DNA of 64,000 bases from Cryptomeria japonica. Its lineage: Eukaryota; Streptophyta; Pinopsida; Cupressales; Cupressaceae. Both the position numbers and the translations under genes were made by a program. Within the stretch, counting starts at the first letter, position 1; each line of letters begins with the position of its first letter. Below are positions 55,031 through 64,000 of this stretch, in pieces. The notes beneath the pieces are model-generated. The model was given only the letters and a program-made list of their open reading frames with translations, did no database searches and was not told the DNA's origin. The DNA lies in contig NC_081412.1 of assembly GCF_030272615.1 (NCBI RefSeq), positions 138,388,747 through 138,452,746 on the forward strand, in the 5' to 3' direction.

Positions 55031-57803
55031 TTACTTAGCATCATACTTTTTATAGCCTTTATTTTGGTATGCCCGATGGGACCCACATTCCTTGAATTTA
55101 ACTTTGAAATTTGAGTTTTTGTGAAGGTTATAGGTCAAATAGATTGTTGTTTGACATTTTTGCTCATGATTTAGTTTCTACACCTTTCAACATTTACACT
55201 GCCAAAATGACATATTTACTTTGTTAATTCTTAACACTTTGTTTGTGGGTTTTTTACAATTGACTATGTTTTTTATAGGTCTCTGTTTCGGTGTCTTTGT
55301 CAGTAGAATGACACCTACACCATTCACCATCCCTGCCTATATTTCAAAGTCTTCGTAGGTATAATTCCTTCATCTAGGTCTATAAGAAAGTTTAGTTTTC
55401 TCTTTTTTTATTTGGTTTGTTTTATAACAAAAAAATAAGATTAAGTTCTGATTTCATAGTATAGCTATTTTTCAATTCTTTGTAGAATGACATTTGTGTC
55501 TTGCACTATCTATGTTGTTCAACGTCTGTGTTTATGGTTAGGATTTTGATTTTTTTTGCTAAATCTAGCCATTCTGTGAACCTTGATACATTTGTCCAAG
55601 GCAATATTGTCAGACTAATAACACATGGAGTTGTAGGTTTGTAATATTTGCATTGCATTTAGTTGCACATAGTTAAGTAGGGGAGAGTAATCCACTCACC
55701 ATTTGCATATTTTTAGCATACTTACTTATAGATTAATTTAGAAAGGAATATAAACCATTATTTTTTCTTTCTTTTCATCATAGATTGCATATCATCTTGT
55801 ATTGGCTAGACTAGTTGCACATAGTTAATCTAGGCAATTGATCTTCTTGTTTGTCATGCTTCCCAAGGTAGGTGTATGCTCCCCCCCTTTGGCAAACTTG
55901 GGTGACTAGAAATAAAACCTACCTTGCATGTTGTGTTTAGATTAGAACCCTAAAATAATATGAGTCATCTTCTTTCCACATTCTTGTGGAGTTCATGTGA
56001 AGAAACTCACATAATTTTTTTTATAGAGGGGCTGCCTTATGGAGAGTTCTTTCCTCCATAAGAGAATGAACCATAGTGGTATATATTTCAAGCTGCTATA
56101 TAAATTGATTGAGACTAAAGTCAAGATCTAACCAATGTTATCCTTTCTCGTGTAGTGCCAATCTAAAAGGGGAAGTACCCACATTTTTGTGAGGTATATA
56201 AGTCTCAAAGTAGGGTTGGTTAGAAACTTAAGTGACTCATTAGAAACTCACAAGGAACTAGTCCCCTAAATTGTGACTAGAAACCTTTATGCATAGAACT
56301 CATGCTTACTTTTTAACCAAATGTAGTGATAACTTTAAGTACAAGGGTATAGATGGTTTTTCCCCCAAGATACTCACCATAAGGCTCCTTTGATATGAGA
56401 CACAAATCCTTGACTTAGAATAGGCTACAAGTAGCTTTTTAGAGAGAGGGTGGTTGGGTCATCCTTCCAGTTTTGGAGGCCCCTACTTATCCTCTCTTGC
56501 AAAGAAAAAAGTGTAAACACCCACTTTAGGTGTCCCTATATTTGTGCTGATATAGATTTCAAGATGTGGTTTGAAGTTCTCTCATGAGCTTTGACCTTAG
56601 GATGTTATAAAGTGCTTTAAGTGTCTTCATTTGTGTTGAGACAAGTGGAAATTATCTTTAAGGAGCCTTCTCTTATCCTACCTTGATCACTTGAAACTTG
56701 GCCAATGTGTATTTGTGTTTGATTTTTTTGTCAAGATATTGACTAAAAGTTCATTGGCGTTTGGTGTTTGCACCTCTATTTTTGTATTTGTGCATGTAGA
56801 ACCTCGTCTTTGCCTTTCAACATCTGGAATTGAAAAGTACCATCTCTTCTTGTCATTCACTACCTGTTCCATAATAAATTCTTGAATCATTAATACTTGA
56901 AATTTTAACTGATAAACGAACACTTGAAATCAAAGACAACAAGATTGCGACCCTAGGGGGCCCACATAGACCTACAAGCCAAACAACCTATTGCCTTAGT
57001 CACTTTCTACATCATTTCATCCTTCTCCATCTAATCCCATCCCAAGCATAAATTTCCCATCCATTGGAATTAGTGAAATCAATCTTGATCCCCCTCATCA
57101 TCATTAAGATCCACCTCATCCTTATCGATCCTAATCATAAAATCCAAGGTCAAACCAATTTTTTTTGTCTAAAGTCCTTAATCACTTATGATCCTCAATT
57201 AGGATAGTTCTTAATAAATTTGCCTATCTTAAGTATTACACTTAGTTAACCCTATTAATTGGGTTAATAATCCATAATTTATTTTTCCTAGGAACTTTTC
57301 CTATCCTAAGTAAGAAAAGATACCAATCCCAAAGAAGAACTTTTACTAAGGATCTAGGTTTGCCTAGATTTATCTTGACCTTAATCCAAATCAAACCCTA
57401 ATCCAAATCAAATTTCAATCCAAATATAATCAAAATCCAAATCAAATTCCAATCCAAAAAAAAATAAAATCTAAGTCCAAACCCATACTAATTAAATACT
57501 AAGTCCAAAGATTATCCAAATCCTTCCCCACTATTAAGTACAAGACCCTCTTATCCTATCCACCCACTCAGGATCCATAGCCTAGTTTTGTCTCTCTTTC
57601 CATCACCCTAAAATATTTTCCCTTGTATGGTCCACACATGAGCTCCAAATAAAAAGCTATTTGATTCTCATTCCAATGAGCTCCCCAATCCAAATCTTCA
57701 CTATGAAACACATGAATCAAACCAAGAGGAAGAGGTCCTAGTATACCAACTTGATGTATCCCCATGATTATCATCTTTCTTAAATGATGCATGTAACCAA
57801 GAA
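55031..57803 (+). other. Tat-like 5' leader without a supported gene
   Basis: AT-rich, non-coding. Segments near 56330-56640 (TTTTTCCCCCAAGATACTCA, the GTGCTTTAAGTGTCTTCATT phrase) resemble 18160-19250 of the large Tat element, so this is a homologous leader. At 57370-57530 there is a run of AATCCAAAT/CAAATC phrases of low complexity. I do not see the 20-bp array found in the other leader. Confidence 0.6.
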
Positions 57804-59124
57804 ATGATAGAAAATATGATCATGACTAGCCCATGCACCTTCTTGATGGCCCTCATTCGATATGGGGCTAGATTTCCCTCAAACTTGGACATTTCCATTC
57901 TCACCACCCCAACAACCGATGGATTTCTTAATACCACCCAAACTATCCTCAATAATGTCCTAAATCTATCATCACATAATTTCATCCCATCCACAACCAC
58001 TAACCCAACTACCACTCCACCCATTACCTCCATGTCCTTAAACAACATGGCCAACTTTATACACACAAGCCAACCACCTCCAAGTACTACTCAAATATCC
58101 CAACCTCCTCATACTACTTCCACTACCACATCTACATATCAATACACCATCTCTATCATTCCACCTAACTCTAGATACCATTCCTTTACATCTAATCCAC
58201 ATCATTAATATCATCTGGTTCACCATCAATGACCTAATGCCCCTCAGCTTAATGACTTGGAAAAAGAGCTACAAGACATGAAAAATGTACTTAATAACTT
58301 AAATGTTGGACATCAAAAGAAAGGATATATATTTGAAGAGATATATCCTTATCCTTTTGATAAATCAATCTCCATGGCTCCTTATCCACCTATCTTTGAA
58401 ATACCAAAATTTGACAAATATAAAGGAAAGGAAGACCCTAGAGAACATGTCAAGGAGTTATTCATAGCTTGTCAAGAAGTCTCTTATAGTGATGTCTACC
58501 TAAGGAGACTTTTCTCTAAAAGTCTAGGGGGCCTTGCCCTCACATGGTTTTTAAATTTTCCACCTGAGTCAATCAATTCATTTCCCAATCTCGCTAAAAA
58601 GTTTGTGGCCCATTGTAGGTATAACATTGAGAATGATGCATCCATGATGGACTAGTGTAATACCAAACAAAGAGATGGGGAAACCTTTGCTAATTTATTA
58701 CAAAGATGGAATCACCTTGTTAAGAGATTGCCTTCGAAAATTCCCAAAGCACATCAAGTGGGACTGTTTATTCACAATCTTGTACCTAAAATATCTTTTC
58801 TCTTGCATGTACAATGCCCTGAAGATTATGAAGAAGTTGCCAAAAAAGGCTTGGACCTAGAAAGATCATTGATTGAGCAAGGTGTCATTAAACACTATCA
58901 GAAGGAATCCAAAGGTTCATCCTCTAATGATAAAGATAAGTTTTGGGCTAAAAACAAGAATGTGTTAAATTATGGTGTGACAAATATGAAACATATCCAA
59001 ATAGTTCATATACCATCCAACCCACCTCCCAAATCCAATCCATCTTGTAATCCTCCACCTTAACAAAATAAAACCACAGCCAATCCCAATATTTTTGTCA
59101 CTCGTAAATCATCATTAATCTAAT
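57804..59124 (+). pseudogene. Tat-like Gag, truncated by an inserted LTR
   Basis: In one frame from ATG 57804, with stops (near 58206 and 58653). A Thr/Pro/Ser-rich N-terminal region (57890-58200) is followed by YPYPFDKSISMAPYPPIFEI (58347), KFDKYKGKEDPREHVKELF, ALTWFLNFPPESINSFPNL and KKFVAHCRYNIENDASM (about 58599), then NTKQRDGETFANLLQRW and ERSLIEQGVIKHYQ. These match 20784-21345 in the large Tat element block by block. The end NIFVTRKSSL near 59088 corresponds to the Gag-protease junction; sense is lost at the LTR at 59125. Confidence 0.82.
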
Positions 59125-60469
59125 TGTAGCATAGGAAATTAGAAATCATCAAAGCAAAAAGATATTAAACTAGCTCAATCAAGACATGAAAATGAAACAT
59201 TCAAAACTAAAGACTATGCAAACCAGATGCAGATCTAAATGCTTCCTTCATGCGGCTCCATTGTCCTTCTTTCTGCTCCAAATAGCTTTGTTGTGGATCT
59301 CACCTACTAGTGCATGATCATGATATGAAAGCAAGTAGACAAGATGATTGCTCAAGAGTAATCGAAGCGTGATTGATTTGACAAAGTGATTAGAAATTTG
59401 ATAATCTGATTATTATTAGATTGAGATTGACGAAATTCATCCAATTTATAGACAAATTGGAGAAATGACAAGATTAGCATGAAATTGATATTAGAGGCAA
59501 TTGATTTCAAAATGGGAAAAAATGAGTGGAAAGAAGAAGGTTATGACACCTTCTATGTCATGAATTATGACATATTGCCAATGCAAAGGTTAGAAGACTA
59601 GAGGCTTATGACATCTTGCTATGTCAAAAGTATGACGCATGAGAAATTCATGCTTCCACCGAAGCACAAAAATAGGGAGAACTAGAGAAACATTTGATTA
59701 GGTGGAAATTGAATTTGACAAATTAGCAAATAGGTGGAAATTAGGAATTAGGAAAATTAGAAAATTAGGAAATTAGAAAATTAGAAATGATGAAATTAGG
59801 AATTTAGTGAATTAATTATTATTTTCTCATTTATTAATAATTCACAAAGAGGGAATTTTTAGGAAATTAGGTAAATTAATTAATAATTTGTCATTTATTA
59901 ATTAATTCACAAAAAGAGGAATAATTAGTTAGCCAATTAAATTAAACATTTAATTGTGACACGAAGACCTAGTTATTTAACCTAGAGGGAAAATGCCAAA
60001 CAAGATTAAATGAATAAATCATAAAACCTTGGAAGATGAATTAGAAATGCAAGGATGACAATTAGGTCTTGATGTAAGATTGATTTGATGTTGATTCGAT
60101 CATGATTTTGAATTAATAAATGATTTGATTGATAAATGCACCGAGGATCAATGAAAAATTGATCCAAACTGACGTGATTGAAGAGGACAAGGATCGATGA
60201 CAAATCGATCGTAAAACGACGAGATTGACAAGTTGATAAGAGATTGACAAGATCGACCAAAATCATGATTAAAGATTGTTATCGACAAGACCAAATTTGA
60301 AAGCGAGACAAATGAAGAATGTAGAAGAAAGACTCAATGCTCACAAATGATAAAGACCAAGTGCGTGACATAGGAGAAAATGTTAATGCGACGCAAAAAC
60401 CTAAAATAAGGCAATGTGCAAATGTTAAAGTACGATTCCGCAAGCATTGACCATTTTTAGGTGTCTACA
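59125..60469 (-). repeat. 3' LTR of the third Tat-like element
   Basis: 1345 bp, TGTAGCATAGGAAATTAG ... AGGTGTCTACA on the plus strand. It has an AT-rich zone with TTAATTAAT motifs like the LTR at 15409, and a low-complexity GAAATTAG repeat at 59720-59810. No partner LTR is in the window. Confidence 0.7.
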
Positions 60470-61310
60470 TTTTGCCCCTCTTTGAGACAATGTGATTTTA
60501 AGCATTGTTTCAAAGAACAATAATAAAAATGCCCCAGATGATAATAATGACATATGCATGCCCCCTCGAGGAATTGGCCGAAAACATGTAGAAAAGAGGC
60601 CAATTGATCGATAAAAATGATAGGATCGAACGGACTAACAATAGGATATTGGATACATGAAGGACAAGCAATCAAAGATGCAAAAGACCACGACCAACAT
60701 AAGATGGAGAGGGTGCACATCCATCTATGCACTGACAAAGATCTATAAATGAGGCAAAGAGAGTGAAAATTGCTCATTTGCACCAGCCAAAGAGGAGAAT
60801 TTGTTGCTCTAGAAAAGGACACTTGCAGAGAGATGGTGAACATTCCAAGTGCAGACCACCTCCGAGAATGTGTATGCAGGTATAGATGACCAGACGACGT
60901 AGGAGCAGTGGTATGTATCTCAAAAACCCATGTTTTCAATTTTATGAATTTGACTTGCTTGCAGGACATTGCGGGGCCCACAGGGGATGCAGAAAGAGAC
61001 TCTTGTGCTTGTGTAGGGCGAATCCTATGCTTGTGTAGGGTCTTATGCACTTGTGTAGGGGGACATAGGTGCATGACATGTGACACAGGTGCAGGACTCA
61101 TCACACAGGCGCAATTGTGCATTAGCAACTCAATTTTGGTCCAAAACAGCATGCAAATGATCTAAAAAGGGGGGATAAGGGTAGGATAGGTCAAAATAGC
61201 TTAAAAAACACCTTGATTTGTGGATGAAAATGAAGAAATTCAACCCGTAGGAGCAAACCCTAATACTAACAAAATATGCCCCAATTGTGATGCAGAGTCG
61301 ATAGTATCCG
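60470..61310 (+). other. Region between LTR and PMD gene of the third Tat-like element
   Basis: Starts with the polypurine tract complement (TTTTGCCCCTCTTTGAG) and a stretch with GCATGCCCCCTCGAGG shared with the large Tat element. No gene is supported. The array at 60981-61122 lies inside it. Confidence 0.6.
60981..61122 (+). repeat. Tandem array of 20-22-bp period with a TGC[AT] core
   Basis: Cores lie near 60985, 61004, 61026, 61045, 61068, 61088 and 61108. Three units share CTTGTGTAGGG (61008, 61030, 61050) and three share GG[TC]GCA (61068, 61088, 61108). It ends about 190 bp before the PMD reading frame, the same relative place as the 40564-40840 array, but the motif differs. Confidence 0.75.
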
Positions 61311-63103
61311 TTGATCACATGGGAGAACCGACCTGACTGCTTCATGCTACGACATGGACTCAGGAGCACTGATAGAGATACATTAGCAGGACTAGGGATA
61401 TACTATGTCACATTCATGCCTGAGATTAGGGCAAATACAGGACTGCTTACCGCATTAGCAGAGCGATGGCATTCGGAGACTTCCTCATTCCATTTGGCGA
61501 CTGGAGAGGCGACTGTGACACTGGAGGATGTATGGTGTATCCTCCGCATTTTGATTCATGGAGAGATGGTAGAGTATGACCTAGTGATAGGGAGAGATGC
61601 ATTGTGTAGATTATTTGAGTGCAACATAGATGATCTAGATATCGTAGAGAGGGAGATCGACTGGGAGACTATGGCATCAGAGTATGATCGGTGATATGTG
61701 GTGATAGCAGTGGTGGTAGCATGTCTACTCGCAAGAGACAGACGAGGACATGGATTCCCTATTGGATGGGGAAGAGTGCTAGAGTGGATGGTGATAGAGG
61801 GTACGATGTATGCATGGGGACCATGTGTGCTTGCTATGCTATATTTTCAGCTGCATCAGATAGCATATCAGGAAGTTCAGACTTTGAGCTGTGGAGTCAC
61901 ATTGCTATAGGTATGGGCATTTAAGCACATAGCCATATGTCAACTGATTATAGAGAGACAGGTAGTACCACACCGACCATATGTGTACTGCTATGGTGGA
62001 GCACTGAGACAGGGTCCTTTTGGATACATATTATATTGGCGACATGAGCTAGACAGACTGAGAGAGTTCACATGGAGGCCATATCGTGATTGCCCTAGAT
62101 AGTCAGATGATAGTGATGAGCTACCGTATTGTAGACAGGAGAGGTACCTGATTGGGTGACTAGTGAATTGCCAGAGAGTGATTGAGTTGTACCTACCAGA
62201 GAGAGTCAGACAACAGTTTGGAGAGAGGTAGGATGTACCTAGGAGGACTGCACACTTTGCCCGATCTCACAGAGAGACGAGTCAGTGGGGGAGTATGATT
62301 CAGCCACACATAGCATATGTTGACTTCTCATAGCTATAGTAGAGACAGTGGGATTGGAGATTAGATGTGGCAGATGCTGGGATGATAGAGGAGTATGAGA
62401 GATGGTTTTCACGACTACGGCCAGTGCCATTGACAGATCTAGATATTCCAGTACCGAGGTGACAGGAGGACTTCCCACTCGTTGGAGAGGAGAAGGGAGA
62501 TGATGAGGATGAGGAGGATGAGGGTGGTGATGAGGATGAGGGGGATGATGAGGATGAAGATGAGGATGGGGATGACGAGCAGGAGGCATTGCAGGATATA
62601 CCCATAGAGCCAGAGGCAGCTAGCATAGAGGAGATGGAGATGTGCAGGGCTACCATAGCGAGTCAGCATGATCATATTGCAACTTTAGAGAGACAGAATG
62701 AGCAGTTCAGAGAGGAGATAGCCAGACTCACAGTGGCTCGAGATGCAGCAATTGCTCAGGCACAATGAGAGGAACAGAGAGTCACTGAGTACATTGGGTC
62801 GATTCGGGATGCTAGTGCACGGGAGATGGCACAGATGTTGGTAGAGATCAGAGAGGAGATACGCCATTGGAGGACACTATATGAGAGTGCAGTTCCACTA
62901 GAGTAGAGAGCACCTTCATATCGGGCACGATCGAGGATAGAGAGCAGGGCACGCTCTCAGAGGTCATTGAGCAGCATGGGGGTGAGTGGACCTATGAGAC
63001 CACCACAACTAGGACCAGGAGGGACATCATCCATGAGACATGGCAGGGATGAGGAGGACAGAGGGAGCACCCAGTGACAGAGGCACATGCTCCGTATGAT
63101 GAA
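61311..63103 (+). pseudogene. PMD gene, antisense inside the third Tat-like element
   Basis: The reading can be followed from 61311 in mostly one frame: CFMLRHGLRSTDRDTLAGLG, LLTALAERWHSETSSFHL (about 61443), ATVTLEDVWCILRILIHGE (about 61509), then across a TGA GHGFPIGWGRVLEWMVIEGT and MYAWGPCVLAMLYFQ (about 61750-61850) and RPYVYCYGGALRQGPFGYIL (about 61972). An acidic Asp/Glu/Gly run at 62485-62590 is followed by a coiled coil (MCRATIASQHDHIATLERQN, about 62641) and HWRTLYESAVPLE (62863). The PMD core and downstream blocks align with 40292-38630 and 30488-30306 on the other strand. The first codon is not clear. Many stops are TAG. Confidence 0.8.
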
Positions 63104-64000
63104 TAGATTTAGTTTGATATTTTGTAGTTAGCCTGCGGGCCATACTTAGGACAGACAGTCCAATTTTGTACTCTGATATTATGATGATATATGATATGAT
63201 ATGCATCGATATGATGGGATGCAATGTGTTATGACTGATGTTACTTTCTATGTATGGATGACTTATGCACTGTTTATCTACCATTGTGGAACATGTATGG
63301 ATGTATTTTTATGTGTTTGTGATACATTTATAATATGAAATGGATAAAATGCTTGATACAATGCTTGATATGATGTTTGATATAATGCAGGATGTAGCAT
63401 ATCGGAGCACTAGACCGAACTGGCTATTCGAACTGACTAAAGAAATGTTAGTAAGAAGAAAATGACAGAGGACAATTAGAGACAAAGAAAAACTTGCTTT
63501 CAGTAATGCACTTTGTAGGTGAGAACCTTTATTTTAATGTAGCAAAATGGATGCGTAGCATCATGGCATTGAAGGCTAGAGCTGAAATGCAACCCTTTTT
63601 GCAAAAGACAGACACATCACAGACAAACAACAATCACAACAAAAAAGAAAAGGACCATGAACCATCCCGGTCACTCTAAATCACTCAGTGACATCATCGA
63701 GCAACATAGGAACATGATCGAAGCCAAAGATAAATCAATAAAAAGATAAGATGCACAAATTCAAACAAATCAAACAAACATCTTGATCTTCATTGTCAAA
63801 AGTTGAAAGTGCTGATAGGATGATCATGCTATCTAGTTTCAGGACATGCGGTACCCCGTCTAAGACAGGACATAGTCTGGTTTCGAGTATACCACACCCT
63901 GTATAAGACCCATGATAGTAGAGACAAGGACAAATGATTTTGAGGTTGATTGATATGACAATGTTGATCAGTGTGAATGTCTGGTTTGATGGAAAAAGTT
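63104..64000. other. Spacer beyond the PMD gene, no gene seen
   Basis: Contains ATATGATATG-type low-complexity sequence at 63185-63240 and 63355-63390. It corresponds in position to the pol-PMD spacer of the large Tat element. Confidence 0.5.

Larger units (their letters stand above)
55031..59124 (+). mobile_element. Second + strand Tat-like gypsy element, 5' leader and gag only
   Basis: Contains a PBS-like TTTGGTATGCCCGATGGGAC near 55060 (compare TTTGGTGAACCCGAC at 16777), a long leader and a gag (57804 on). No 5' LTR is visible before the PBS because the chromovirus 3' end abuts it. It is cut at 59124 by the LTR of the next Tat-like element on the opposite strand; the rest must lie right of the window. 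Confidence 0.7.
59125..64000 (-). mobile_element. Third Tat-like gypsy element, 3' part, running off the window
   Basis: Element orientation is minus: its 3' LTR is 59125-60469, followed rightward by a purine tract (minus strand CAAAGAGGGGCAAAA), a repeat array, a PMD gene on the plus strand (antisense to the element) and spacer. The segment after the LTR is homologous to 41220-41386 of the large Tat element. The left flank is CTAAT (59120-59124); its partner lies outside the window. Confidence 0.75.

Noticed and set aside
60457-61152. 231-codon minus-strand ORF
   Set aside because: It runs through the LTR-adjacent region and the 20-bp array, shows no family motif, and its neighbours in the homologous Tat element have no equivalent ORF.
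62239-62656. His/Pro-rich and Ser-rich minus-strand ORFs
   Set aside because: Shadows of the acidic GAT/GAG tract of the PMD gene on the plus strand.
61311-63103. Host MAIN-like PMD gene
   Set aside because: It lies antisense between an LTR with polypurine tract and Tat-like spacer, in the same position as the PMD copy in the other Tat element, and it has many stops.
1-64000. tRNA, rRNA or other structured RNA genes
   Set aside because: I looked for tRNA-like A and B boxes and rRNA stretches; the only tRNA-related sequences are the 12-base primer binding sites next to LTRs.

Overview
The window looks like intergenic plant nuclear DNA made almost entirely of LTR retrotransposons inserted into one another. 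It is AT-rich. It holds Ty1/copia and Ty3/gypsy polyproteins of plant type (chromodomain, Tat-type dual RNase H) and plant mobile domain (PMD) proteins. I see no host gene, rRNA or tRNA. The size and depth of the nest suggest a large-genome seed plant, perhaps a gymnosperm, but that is only inference.

Layout, outermost first. (1) A Ty3/gypsy chromovirus on + is split into three pieces: 27-1093, 3149-4415 and 53141-54240. (2) Its reverse transcriptase is broken by a 2.06-kb near-perfect palindrome, 1094-3148, made from two LTR-element 3' ends facing each other. (3) Its integrase is broken by copia element A on -, 4416-53140, TSD AGAGC. (4) The 3' LTR of A carries a complete element without pol, NA1, on -, 5170-10856, TSD ATATC. 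(5) The RNase H of A is split by copia element B on -, 11696-47976, TSD AAACA. (6) The 3' LTR of B holds a solo LTR, 12037-13522, TSD GTTTA. (7) B is split at its RT/RNase H boundary by a giant Tat-lineage gypsy element on +, 15409-42852, TSD GATAC/AATAC. (8) That Tat element contains a solo LTR (18256-19042) in its leader and a complete pol-less element, NA2, on + (30489-38629) inside its antisense PMD gene. To the right lie a second Tat-like leader and gag on + (55031-59124) and a third Tat-like element on - (59125 to beyond the window), which also carries a PMD gene antisense to itself.

The most unusual content is the pair NA1/NA2. Both have copia-type LTRs and an initiator-Met-type primer binding site, but no protease, integrase or reverse transcriptase. 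Each encodes the same two proteins: a coiled-coil protein with four or five zinc knuckles, and a large protein of unknown function with a clearly conserved N-terminal domain. They look like an LTR lineage that depends on another element for pol, with the copia elements beside them as plausible suppliers. The LTRs of NA1, NA2, copia A, copia B and the solo LTR share three small inverted repeats whose stems change sequence between families while keeping the pairing, which points to a conserved LTR RNA structure.

A second unexplained structure is a 20-bp-period tandem array in the Tat element. It occurs in the 5' leader and, inverted, upstream of the antisense PMD gene. The other Tat-like element has an array of similar period but different sequence in the same place.

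All coding regions are decayed. Where family consensus lets me judge, many premature stops look like CAG to TAG or CGA to TGA, and several lost key residues are G-to-A changes, as expected from deamination of methylated cytosine in silenced repeats.
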